DNA of 64,000 nucleotides from positions 150,312 through 214,311 of the forward strand of contig NZ_VCHQ01000007.1 of the NCBI RefSeq assembly GCF_005860775.1, written 5' to 3'. The notes beneath the pieces are model-generated. The model searched no databases, was not told the DNA's origin, and saw nothing but the letters and a program-made list of their open reading frames with translations. This document shows positions 49,315 through 57,895 of the stretch, piece after piece. The translations under genes were made by a program, and so were the position numbers. The stretch is from Klebsiella indica. GTDB taxonomy: Bacteria > Pseudomonadota > Gammaproteobacteria > Enterobacterales > Enterobacteriaceae. Position 1 is the first letter of the stretch, and each line of letters starts with the position of its first letter.

Positions 49315-50322
49315 ATGCCGTCTTCCACGACTACGGTACGCGCCTTTGCCGTGCCGGGTCTTTTAATCATTTTAATCATTGCGATTGCACTCAGCCTGCT
49401 GATTGGCGCCAAACCGCTGCCGTTCAGCGTCGTCGTTGATGCCTTCACCGGAACCTGCCAGAGCGCGGATTGCACCATCGTCCTTGACGCCCGACTGCCG
49501 CGAACGCTCGCCGGGCTGCTGGCCGGCGCCGCGCTGGGTCTGGCCGGCGCGCTGATGCAAACACTCACCCGCAATCCGCTGGCGGACCCGGGAATTCTGG
49601 GCGTCAACTCTGGTGCAAGTTTCGCTATCGTGCTGGGCGCGGCGCTGTTTGGTATCTCTTCGCCGCAGGAACAACTGCTGATGGCCTTTAGCGGCGCCTT
49701 TGCCGCCTCGCTGCTGGTGGCTTTTACCGGTAGCCAGGGCGGCGGCCAGCTGAGTCCGGTTCGCCTGACGCTGGCGGGCGTTGCACTGGCGGCGGTGCTG
49801 GAAGGGCTTTCCAGCGGCATCGCGCTGCTGAACCCCGACGTCTACGATCAGTTACGCTTCTGGCAGGCCGGGTCGCTGGATGTGCGCACGCTGCAAACCC
49901 TGAAAATCGTGCTGATCCCAGTCATTATCGCTGGTCTGGTCACCTTGCTGCTGAGCCGGGCATTAAATAGCCTGAGCCTCGGCAACGATACCGCAACCGC
50001 GCTGGGCAGTCGGGTCGCCCGCACCCAGCTAATCGGTCTGCTGGCGATTACCGTCCTGTGCGGCAGCGCCACGGCGGTGGTCGGGCCGATCGCGTTTATC
50101 GGCCTGATGATGCCGCATATGGCCCGCTGGCTGGTCGGCGCCGATCATCGCTGGTCGCTACCGGTTACCCTACTGGCGACGCCTGCCCTGCTACTGTTTG
50201 CCGATATACTTGGCCGTCTGCTGGTTCCCGGCGAATTACGGGTATCGGTAGTGAGCGCCTTTATCGGCGCGCCGGTCCTGATCTGGCTGGTGCGCCGCCA
50301 GCCGCGTGGAGGTACGATGTGA
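49315..50322 (+). CDS. fepD: Ferric enterobactin ABC transporter permease FepD
   Basis: 335-residue BtuC-type inner-membrane permease. LPRTLAGLLAGAALGLAGALMQ and the RNPLADPGILGVNSGA segment are FecCD-family hallmarks. ATG 49315 is preferred over ATG 49306, because the AGGG ribosome binding site abuts the latter. Confidence 0.95.
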   Translation: MPSSTTTVRAFAVPGLLIILIIAIALSLLIGAKPLPFSVVVDAFTGTCQSADCTIVLDARLPRTLAGLLAGAALGLAGALMQTLTRNPLADPGILGVNSGASFAIVLGAALFGISSPQEQLLMAFSGAFAASLLVAFTGSQGGGQLSPVRLTLAGVALAAVLEGLSSGIALLNPDVYDQLRFWQAGSLDVRTLQTLKIVLIPVIIAGLVTLLLSRALNSLSLGNDTATALGSRVARTQLIGLLAITVLCGSATAVVGPIAFIGLMMPHMARWLVGADHRWSLPVTLLATPALLLFADILGRLLVPGELRVSVVSAFIGAPVLIWLVRRQPRGGTM

Positions 50323-51311
50323 TTGCGCCTTCTCGTCGCCTGATTTTTAGCTGCCTGCTGCTGTTCGTCGCCAGCGTACTGATCTCCTTGTGGGGGCTCG
50401 GAACCGGTCTGGTGCCGTTAAGTGTTAACCAGGTCATTTCCGCCCTGCTCGGCGATGCGCCGCGCAATGTCGCCCTTGTCGTTACCCAATGGCGTCTGCC
50501 GCGCGTGCTGATGGCGCTGCTTATCGGCGCCGCGCTCGGCGTCAGCGGCGCGATTTTTCAGTCGTTGACCCGCAACCCGTTGGGCAGCCCGGACGTCATG
50601 GGTTTTAACACCGGGGCCTGGAGCGGCGTACTGATCGCGATGGTGTTCTTCGGCCAGAACCTGACGGCCATCTCAATGGCGGCAATGATCGGCGGTATCC
50701 TCACCGCGCTGGTGGTCTGGCTGCTGGCCTGGCGCAACGGCATTGAGACCTTTCGCCTGATTATTATCGGTATCGGCATTCGCGCCATGCTGGTGGCATT
50801 CAATACCTGGCTGCTGTTACGCGCCTCGCTTGAAACCGCGCTCTCCGCCGGATTATGGTATGCCGGTTCCCTTAACGGCCTGACGTGGGGCAAAACCTGG
50901 CCCTCCGCGCCGCTGATCCTGCTGATGCTTATCTGCGGCGCGCTGCTGGCGCGACGTATGCGGCTGCTGGAGATGGGCGACGATACCGCCTGCGCGCTGG
51001 GCGTGCGGGTTGAGCGTTCACGGCTGCTGATGATGCTGGTTGGGGTGCTGCTTACCGCCGCCGCCACCGCGCTTGCCGGACCGATTTCGTTTATTGCGCT
51101 GGTGGCCCCGCATATCGCGCGCCGTCTTAGCGGTACCGCGCGCTGGGGGCTAACCCAGGCGGCGCTGTGCGGCGCCCTGCTGCTGGCGCTATCCGACTAC
51201 TGTGCTCAGCGTCTGTTTATGCCTTATCAGTTACCGGTAGGGGTAGTGACCGTCAGCCTTGGCGGTATCTACCTTATCGCGTTATTAATTCAGGAGTCCC
51301 GCAAAAAATGA
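50319..51311 (+). CDS. fepG: Ferric enterobactin ABC transporter permease FepG
   Basis: 330-residue FecCD-family permease, partner of FepD; contains LPRVLMALLIGAALGVSGAIFQS and RNPLGSPDVMGFNTGA. The frame is open far upstream inside fepD. The start is taken as GTG 50319, giving the ATGTGA overlap with the fepD stop and the same length as E. coli FepG. Confidence 0.94.
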   Translation: MIAPSRRLIFSCLLLFVASVLISLWGLGTGLVPLSVNQVISALLGDAPRNVALVVTQWRLPRVLMALLIGAALGVSGAIFQSLTRNPLGSPDVMGFNTGAWSGVLIAMVFFGQNLTAISMAAMIGGILTALVVWLLAWRNGIETFRLIIIGIGIRAMLVAFNTWLLLRASLETALSAGLWYAGSLNGLTWGKTWPSAPLILLMLICGALLARRMRLLEMGDDTACALGVRVERSRLLMMLVGVLLTAAATALAGPISFIALVAPHIARRLSGTARWGLTQAALCGALLLALSDYCAQRLFMPYQLPVGVVTVSLGGIYLIALLIQESRKK

Positions 51312-52102
51312 CCGCTATAGCTTCCCGTTTGCGCGGCGACCAGTTGACGCTGGCGTACGGCAAAAAGACCATCGCTGAATCGCTGAGCGTCACCATTCCT
51401 GACGGGCACTTTACCGCCATTATTGGTCCCAACGGCTGCGGTAAATCGACGCTGCTACGAACCCTCAGCCGTCTGATGACGCCAGTCAGCGGTCATGTTT
51501 ATCTTGATGGTGAGCAGATCCAGCATTACGCCAGTAAAGAGGTCGCCAAACGTATTGGTCTGCTGGCGCAGAACGCCACCACGCCGGGCGATATCACCGT
51601 TCAGGAGCTGGTCGCCCGCGGGCGCTATCCGCACCAGCCGCTGTTTACCCGCTGGCGTAAAGAAGATGAAGAGGCGGTCAGCAAGGCAATGAAAGCCACG
51701 GGGATCACTGAGCTTGCGCTGCAAAGCGTCGATACCCTCTCCGGCGGCCAGCGCCAGCGGGCGTGGATTGCCATGGTGCTGGCTCAGGAGACAGCGATTA
51801 TGCTGCTGGATGAGCCGACCACCTGGCTCGATATCAGCCATCAGATCGATCTGCTTGAACTGCTTAGCGAGTTGAATCAGAAAAAAGGATATACCCTGGC
51901 CGCAGTCCTGCACGACCTGAACCAGGCCTGCCGCTACGCCACCCATTTGATTGCCCTGCGCGACGGCAAAATTGTCGCCGAAGGCGCGCCGAGGGAGATT
52001 GTCAGCGCCGAACTGATCGAGAAGGTTTATGGATTGCGCTGTACGATCATTGACGATCCGGTCGCCCATACGCCGCTGGTGGTGCCGCTGGGGCGACGTT
52101 AA
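51308..52102 (+). CDS. fepC: Ferric enterobactin ABC transporter ATP-binding protein FepC
   Basis: 264-residue ATPase: Walker A GPNGCGKST (40-48), signature LSGGQRQRAWIA near 145, Walker B IMLLDEPTTWLD. ATG 51308 overlaps the fepG stop (ATGA); the longer upstream frame lies in fepG. In E. coli fepE lies between fepC and entF; here only an 85-base REP-bearing gap remains. Confidence 0.95.
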   Translation: MTAIASRLRGDQLTLAYGKKTIAESLSVTIPDGHFTAIIGPNGCGKSTLLRTLSRLMTPVSGHVYLDGEQIQHYASKEVAKRIGLLAQNATTPGDITVQELVARGRYPHQPLFTRWRKEDEEAVSKAMKATGITELALQSVDTLSGGQRQRAWIAMVLAQETAIMLLDEPTTWLDISHQIDLLELLSELNQKKGYTLAAVLHDLNQACRYATHLIALRDGKIVAEGAPREIVSAELIEKVYGLRCTIIDDPVAHTPLVVPLGRR

Positions 52103-52120
52103 ACTGGCGTTCACGGACTC

Positions 52121-52188
52121 GCCCGGTGGCGCTACACTACGCTTACCGGGCCTACGGTTTCCCATAATTTGGTAGATCGGGTAAGCGC
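52121..52188. repeat. REP/BIME-type palindromic repeat
   Basis: GCCCGGTGGCGCTACACTAC then GCTTACCGGGCCTACG (52121-52156) is a typical enterobacterial REP unit. The partner GATCGGGTAAGCGCTACC (52176-52193) is in the opposite sense and reaches the end of entF. It sits between convergent fepC and entF. Confidence 0.75.
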
Positions 52189-55100
52189 TACCCCAGAATC
52201 TCCCTGAGCACCGGACCAATCGCTTCAAAAGCCTGCGGGGAGATAATATCCACATGCGCGCAATCCTGGCTAAACACCTCCAGCTCACCGACCCACGGCC
52301 CCCAGACCACCAGCGGGTCCATGCCTCGCTGACGGGTTTTCTCCGCCACAAACAGCGTCGCCTTGCCGTCAAACTTCGCGCTGTGAGCGGTGGTTAACAG
52401 GCGCACCGCATCGGCGTAGTTGCCTTCAATAACGCTGAACAGCTCGCCGGAAGCCTGCCCCTGCCGGGCAGCAAGAAATGCCTCACGTTCCCGCGCAATC
52501 TCCGCCAGCACGTCAGGATCCAGACCGTTAGCCTCTTTTTCCGCCCAGTTCTGCGTTTCCGGCGGCCAGGTATCCAGCAGCCCCAGGAACGCCACCGCTT
52601 CCCCGCGCTGGCGTAAGCGGGCGGCAATCCCCTGCGCCAGCGTACCGCCGAGCGAATAACCACACAGATAATAGGGACCATGCGGCTGCTGCTGAAGTAA
52701 GGTTTGCAGATGATGTTCGCAGACCGCATCCAGATCCGCCGCCGTCGCCATCGGCCCCTGCGGTCGCGGTGACTGAATGCCGGTAATCGACCAGCGCGGG
52801 CTTAAATAGCGCGCCAGCACGCTGAACTGCCAGGCGAAACCGGAAGCCGGATGGAAGCAGAACAGCGTCGGGCCGCTGCTCTCGCGCAGCGGCAGGATCG
52901 CGTCGAAGCCCAGACGCTGAGCCTGCTCATCGCTAAGATCGGATGCCAGCAGCGCGCTCAGCTTGCCGACGGTAGAAGCAACCATCACCTGTCCCGGCGT
53001 CACCTCCCGCGCCAGCTCGCGGCTCAACAGCGCCGCCAGGCGCATCGCCAGCAGCGAATGGCCGCCAAGCGCGAAGAAATCGGCGTCGATATCATTCACT
53101 TCGCAGCCCAGTAACTGGCTGAATGCCGACGCAACGCTGGTTTCTACTCCCGGCTCCGGCGGACGACCGCCGCGTTCACCGTTCAGCGCTGGTAACGGCA
53201 GCGCTTTGCGATCCAGCTTACCGTTGGCGCTGAGCGGCAGTTCAGGCAGTTGAATCAGCGCCACCGGCACCATATGCGGCGGCAACTGTTCGCCAAGTCG
53301 CGCTTTTAACGCCGCGGTATCCAGCGGCAGGCCCGATTCAGAAACCAGATAACCCACCAGTTGACGGGCATCGCCGCCGGTGGCTGCGGCCTGGTTGAAG
53401 ATGCAGGCATGCGTCACCGCCTGTTCTACATCCGGCAGCGCCGACATAAGCCGGTCGATTTCACCGAGTTCAATACGCTGACCACGAATTTTCAGTTGGT
53501 CGTCGCTGCGCCCAAGATATTCAACCGCGCCATTATCCAGCCAGCGGGCCACGTCACCGGTGCGATACATGCGCTCGCCCGGCGCGTAAGGATCGGCAAT
53601 AAAGCGGCTGGCGGTTAAATCGGCACGCCCCAGATACCCTTGCGCCAGTTGAATGCCGGTCAGATAGAGATCCCCCGCCACGCCAGGCGGCACCGGGCAC
53701 AGTGAAGCATCCAGAACCCGCAATCCGGTATTCCACACCGGCCAGCCGATCGGCACGCTGGTACCGGTCACCGCCGCCAGTTCAGGCCCGCAGGCCGGAT
53801 ACCAGCTTACGTCCACCGCCGCTTCCGTCGGGCCGTACAGATTATGCAACGGCGCTCCGGTTAACCTCTCCCATTCCCGGCATAACGCCGTCGGCAGCGC
53901 TTCTCCGCTGCAGAATACCCGACGCAGGGTTTTACAGGAGTCGACGTTTTCCGCATCCAGCGAAGCGACGAATGCCGCCAGCATCGATGGTACAAAGTGC
54001 GTGGTGGTCACCCCATAGCGGGCAAAAAACCGCTGCATCGCCAGCGGGTCGCGATGGGCTTCCGGCTCGGCCATAACCAGTTGCGCGCCGGCAATAAACG
54101 GCCACCAGAACTCCCATACCGAGACATCAAAACTGCACGGCGTTTTCTGCGCCACCACATCGTCAGCGGAGAGCGGATAGTGATCCTGCATCCACAGCAG
54201 GCGGTTAACGATGGCGGTTTGCCCGACCATCACCCCTTTCGGCCTCCCGGTAGAGCCGGAAGTGAAGATGATATACGCGGTATGCCGGGGCTGAGAGAGC
54301 GCCAGCGGTGCAGCATCGCCCGCCGCCAGCGGCTGCTGATAGCACAGGCTTTGCAGGCCGGGAATATCGCTAAAGCGCGCCAGTTGATCCTCAGAGGTAA
54401 TCAGTAATGACGGACGGGCGTCTTCCAGCATCATCCTCAGACGATCGTCGGGATAACCGGTATCCAGCGGTAGCCACGCGGCTCCGGCTTCAACAATACC
54501 GTGTAGCGCCAGAGTCAGAAACACGGAACGCGGCAGCGCCACCGCCACGCTATCGCCCGGTTTGACGCCACGCGCGCGCAGCAATTCAGCCAGCGCCACC
54601 ACCTGCTGACGCATCTCGCGATAGCTAAACTGCCAGCGGGCATCTGCCAGCGCAGGCGCATCCGGGGTCTTTTCCGCCTGCTTCGCAACCAGCGCGCTCA
54701 GCGTGGTCTCGGGGAGCGCAATAGCGGTATTATTCACCTGCCGCAACCGCGCCGTTTCCTCTGTGGACAGCATATTCGCTTCGCCACAGCGCAGATCCGG
54801 GTTCTCCGCAAACTGGCTCAACAACAGGGATAATCTGGCGATATGCCCGCGTAGCGTCGGTTCATCATAACGCTGTTTATTAGCCAGAATCTCCAGCGAC
54901 AGGCCGCCCGCTTCATCCGGGAATAGCGCCAGCTCAAGGTCATTCACCGGGCCGGTGGCCAGGGTATGCGTCACCGTCTGCACGCCGTCAATGTCGAGCT
55001 GGTAGTCAAAGACTTTAATATTGAGCACCGGACCAAACAGCGGTTCATCGCCCGCCGCCTTACCGCTGTCGCGAACGATCTGTTCAGCGTCATAGCGCTG

Positions 55101-56069
55101 ATGACGGCGCATTTTCTTCAGTTGCCCGGCGAGACGCGTTGCCAGTTCCGGCAGCGTGTCCCCGGCGTCAATATTGACCGCCAGCGGCAGGACATTCAGC
55201 ACCGGCCCCGTGGCGGTTAGCGCCACCGAGCCCATCCGGCGCATAAAAATAAAGCCCGCGGCGTACGCCATTCGGCTGCATAGCCTCCCCAGCCACAGAG
55301 TCGTCAGCGCCAGCGCCAGGTCCGCACGCTGGCACTGCGGCGCGCTCGCCGCCAGGCGGTTGAAGGCGTCAGCATCAACCTCCAGCTTCATTCGCCAGAT
55401 ATCGGTGCTGGTCGCCCGCCCGGCTAAAGGCGCGGCTGAGAGAGAGGCCGGAGGCGGCAGGGCTTCACGCTGCTCCTGCCAGAACTGTTTGTCGCGCTGC
55501 CAGGCATCGCTGCCGTAATAGCGCTGATACTCTTCCACCACGTCGGCAAAGGGGGTAAACGGCGAAGCGGGCGTCTCTTCGCCACGTCGCCAGGCACGAT
55601 AAATCGCGACGATCTGGCGGGTAATCGCCGGAAAACTGAAACCATCGACCAGTAAATGATGATAACGCTGATACCAGTACCAGCGAGTCTCTCCCACCCT
55701 CAGCAGTTGATGGCAGACCAGCGGATTACCACCGTCCACGCGCAAGTTCTGCCCGAGGTCGGCCTGCATTCGCGCCAGCGCGGCGGCATGCGGGTCACTC
55801 TCCCCACGCAGGTCCTGATACTCCGGTTCGGCAAACTCGCGGCTTTCGTCGACCCACTGCCAGGCTTCGCCATTATCTTCAGTAAAACGCATGCTCAGGG
55901 TGTCAGCCTGCGACAACCCGATGACGATCGCCCGTCCGAGCAGAGCCGGATCAATATCGCCGCGCAGCTCGACGTAGTGGGCGACGCTCCAGGCGCCGGG
56001 CAGCGTCGAAAGGCGCTCGGCCATCCAGATCCCTGGCTGTGCCGCCACCAGCGGTAAACGCGTGCTCAT
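52188..56069 (-). CDS. entF: Enterobactin synthase component F (NRPS)
   Basis: 1293-residue non-ribosomal peptide synthetase that activates serine, joins it to DHB and cyclises three units to enterobactin. Domains: condensation (about 1-430, HHLLVDG), adenylation (about 440-960, FTSGSTGRPKGVM), carrier (about 970-1045, phosphopantetheine serine in LGGHSLLAM), thioesterase (about 1065-1293, catalytic Ser in CGYSLGG). The start is the second of two ATGs (56069), six bases after GGAG and giving the E. coli length. It begins just after the ybdZ stop. Confidence 0.96.
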   Translation of the reverse strand: MSTRLPLVAAQPGIWMAERLSTLPGAWSVAHYVELRGDIDPALLGRAIVIGLSQADTLSMRFTEDNGEAWQWVDESREFAEPEYQDLRGESDPHAAALARMQADLGQNLRVDGGNPLVCHQLLRVGETRWYWYQRYHHLLVDGFSFPAITRQIVAIYRAWRRGEETPASPFTPFADVVEEYQRYYGSDAWQRDKQFWQEQREALPPPASLSAAPLAGRATSTDIWRMKLEVDADAFNRLAASAPQCQRADLALALTTLWLGRLCSRMAYAAGFIFMRRMGSVALTATGPVLNVLPLAVNIDAGDTLPELATRLAGQLKKMRRHQRYDAEQIVRDSGKAAGDEPLFGPVLNIKVFDYQLDIDGVQTVTHTLATGPVNDLELALFPDEAGGLSLEILANKQRYDEPTLRGHIARLSLLLSQFAENPDLRCGEANMLSTEETARLRQVNNTAIALPETTLSALVAKQAEKTPDAPALADARWQFSYREMRQQVVALAELLRARGVKPGDSVAVALPRSVFLTLALHGIVEAGAAWLPLDTGYPDDRLRMMLEDARPSLLITSEDQLARFSDIPGLQSLCYQQPLAAGDAAPLALSQPRHTAYIIFTSGSTGRPKGVMVGQTAIVNRLLWMQDHYPLSADDVVAQKTPCSFDVSVWEFWWPFIAGAQLVMAEPEAHRDPLAMQRFFARYGVTTTHFVPSMLAAFVASLDAENVDSCKTLRRVFCSGEALPTALCREWERLTGAPLHNLYGPTEAAVDVSWYPACGPELAAVTGTSVPIGWPVWNTGLRVLDASLCPVPPGVAGDLYLTGIQLAQGYLGRADLTASRFIADPYAPGERMYRTGDVARWLDNGAVEYLGRSDDQLKIRGQRIELGEIDRLMSALPDVEQAVTHACIFNQAAATGGDARQLVGYLVSESGLPLDTAALKARLGEQLPPHMVPVALIQLPELPLSANGKLDRKALPLPALNGERGGRPPEPGVETSVASAFSQLLGCEVNDIDADFFALGGHSLLAMRLAALLSRELAREVTPGQVMVASTVGKLSALLASDLSDEQAQRLGFDAILPLRESSGPTLFCFHPASGFAWQFSVLARYLSPRWSITGIQSPRPQGPMATAADLDAVCEHHLQTLLQQQPHGPYYLCGYSLGGTLAQGIAARLRQRGEAVAFLGLLDTWPPETQNWAEKEANGLDPDVLAEIAREREAFLAARQGQASGELFSVIEGNYADAVRLLTTAHSAKFDGKATLFVAEKTRQRGMDPLVVWGPWVGELEVFSQDCAHVDIISPQAFEAIGPVLREILG

Positions 56070-56079
56070 CATTGGCTCC

Positions 56080-56283
56080 TCAGATCGCATGGTGCGCGGG
56101 GGTAAGGGTTGACCAGTTTGCCATCAGCCAGCGGTTACATGCATCGACTGACTGCGGCGGGCACGCCACCGCCCAGCCTTCCGGCAGCGCGCAGTGATGC
56201 GGCCACAGGCTGTAGTGCTGCTGGTCATTGCGCAGAATGTAAAACTGCCCTTGCGGATCATCGAAGGGGTTACTGAATTGCAT
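56080..56283 (-). CDS. ybdZ: MbtH-like protein YbdZ
   Basis: 67-residue MbtH-family chaperone/activator of the EntF adenylation domain. Family features: SNPFDDPQGQFYILRN at the start, YSLWP and the second Trp-bearing segment LPEGWAV. It lies between fes and entF and is read in the same direction. Confidence 0.95.
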   Translation of the reverse strand: MQFSNPFDDPQGQFYILRNDQQHYSLWPHHCALPEGWAVACPPQSVDACNRWLMANWSTLTPAHHAI

Positions 56284-56310
56284 GTCAAATTCCTCGTAAA
56301 ACGTGCTTCG

Positions 56311-57510
56311 CTACTCTTCGCGGCATAAAGGTTGCCATAGCTGGATAAGTCCCGCCGTCAGCCCGCCGCGCCAGCAAAGCGCATCATGCCCGCCGTCAAC
56401 CTGACGCCAGAAAACAGATTGCGGTTCCAGATGCGCAAGAAGCGCCTGGTTCGCGCGAAAGATGATGGGTTCGCGAACACCGGCTTCCAGCCAGATTCGC
56501 AACCCTTGAGGATGGAGTTCGCCGCGGCTTAAGCGCTCGATCAGTACTCCCGTCTGCGCGCCGCCGCGATGGGGCCACCAGTAGGAACCGGACTGGCTGA
56601 GCACGCAGCCAAAACGTTGCGGCCAGTAGAGCGCGGCGAACATTGCCGCCAGGCCGCCGAAGCTCTGGCCAGCCACCACGGTGCGATCCGCGCGATCGCT
56701 AAAGGGCGTTGTCTGGCGCACCAGCGGCAGCAACTCTTCCTGAACAGCCAGCCAGAACGCTTCATTGCAGGGAAGCTCCTCGGCACGGTGCTGGTTATCA
56801 ATCACGTCAATGAGCAGATAAACCGCCTGCGGAAGCCGCTTTTCACGAGTCAGGCCCGCCAGCGGCGACCAGACCGGCATACTTTCAGCCCAGAACTGTC
56901 CATCAAGCAGGATCGCCAGCGGGCGCGCTTGCGGGTGTGCTGCGCCAGTGGCGTAAATCCATATTCGTCGCGTATTGCCAAGACGCTGACTCTGCCACTC
57001 AATGCAGACCGGCGGCTGATATGATTCATCGCTCAGCGCCCAGCCCGGCTGTTCCGGCGCATCAGGAAGCGCCAGCGCAGAGACGGCATGGCCGCGTCCT
57101 CCCTTCCAGCTTTGCGGGTTTAGCGGATCGGCAATCGCCTGCGGCAGCAGCTTGCGCCAGCCTTCGCGCAGCAGCGTGCGGTCCGGACTCTCGCCGTTAA
57201 AAAGCTGAGGGGAAAAGTCATCATCACTCTCAGAGGGAACAAAGCAGTAACTGCCGCGCCAGCCGGGAGAAAGCGTTGTTTGCCAGAACCAGGCATCGGT
57301 ACCTGGAAGGCGCTGTAACGTTTGTGGCGGCGAGTTTTTATGATGGTCAGTGACACCCGTGATATAGATCCACACCTTTTGAGTTGGCGAAGACATTTCG
57401 TCGCCTGCCGGATCGCGCCACCAGAACGTCACCCGATACGCGCCATCAATGGCCTCTATTTGCGGACCGGAGAGGCTCTGCCACCAGCCATCGCTTCCTC
57501 TCTTATGCAT
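56311..57510 (-). CDS. fes: Enterochelin (ferric enterobactin) esterase Fes
   Basis: 399-residue cytoplasmic esterase that cleaves ferric enterobactin to release iron. N-terminal Fes domain with TFWWRDP near residue 28 and ITGVTDHH; C-terminal alpha/beta-hydrolase domain with nucleophile motif GQSFGG and the catalytic His in DGGHDALCWRGGL. Divergent from fepA; leads the fes-ybdZ-entF operon. Confidence 0.95.
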   Translation of the reverse strand: MHKRGSDGWWQSLSGPQIEAIDGAYRVTFWWRDPAGDEMSSPTQKVWIYITGVTDHHKNSPPQTLQRLPGTDAWFWQTTLSPGWRGSYCFVPSESDDDFSPQLFNGESPDRTLLREGWRKLLPQAIADPLNPQSWKGGRGHAVSALALPDAPEQPGWALSDESYQPPVCIEWQSQRLGNTRRIWIYATGAAHPQARPLAILLDGQFWAESMPVWSPLAGLTREKRLPQAVYLLIDVIDNQHRAEELPCNEAFWLAVQEELLPLVRQTTPFSDRADRTVVAGQSFGGLAAMFAALYWPQRFGCVLSQSGSYWWPHRGGAQTGVLIERLSRGELHPQGLRIWLEAGVREPIIFRANQALLAHLEPQSVFWRQVDGGHDALCWRGGLTAGLIQLWQPLCREE

Positions 57511-57895
57511 TCACCAACCTTATGTTTATCGTGACATTTATCAACAAACGTATCAATAAACGCAATATTTATTGATAATATTATTGATAACCATTTCCAT
57601 TTGCAATAGCGTATTAGCGCGCTGTGGGAAGCGCGTCTTTCAAATTAAACATGTCAGAGATGGCTAATTTAGAGCCAGGTCCAGCAGGCATTATTGTTGC
57701 CAGTGGTTTGCTCATGGACAGCGCGCAGAGCGCGAGCACAGCCTTGAGTCTAACAGGCCAATACTATACCTGAGGACCGGGATCTTAGTCAGCGATGGAG
57801 TGCCTTTGCCCTCTACTGGCGACATTGGCACCACCACTCTCCCCCGAACGGGAAGGATGTGTTGGAGAAGGTGGCGACGAAAAGCAGGATGTACA
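57511..57895. promoter_or_regulatory. fes/fepA divergent control region
   Basis: 385 bases without a gene. The left third is AT-rich and carries the Fur site. Right of it is a hairpin (AGCGCGCT with AGCGCGT, about 57616-57636, one G-T pair). The remainder would be the fepA leader; an open frame runs into fepA from 57800 but is not conserved protein. Confidence 0.6.
57571..57592. promoter_or_regulatory. Fur box, fes/fepA
   Basis: GATAATATTATTGATAACC (57574-57592) keeps two GATAAT-type hexamers in Fur spacing, extended to the left by ATT, at the expected place between the divergent Fur-regulated genes. Confidence 0.7.

Noticed and set aside
50058..50318. Extended start for FepG inside fepD
   Set aside because: The extension is an out-of-frame reading of fepD; the GTG overlapping the fepD stop gives the family N-terminus and length.
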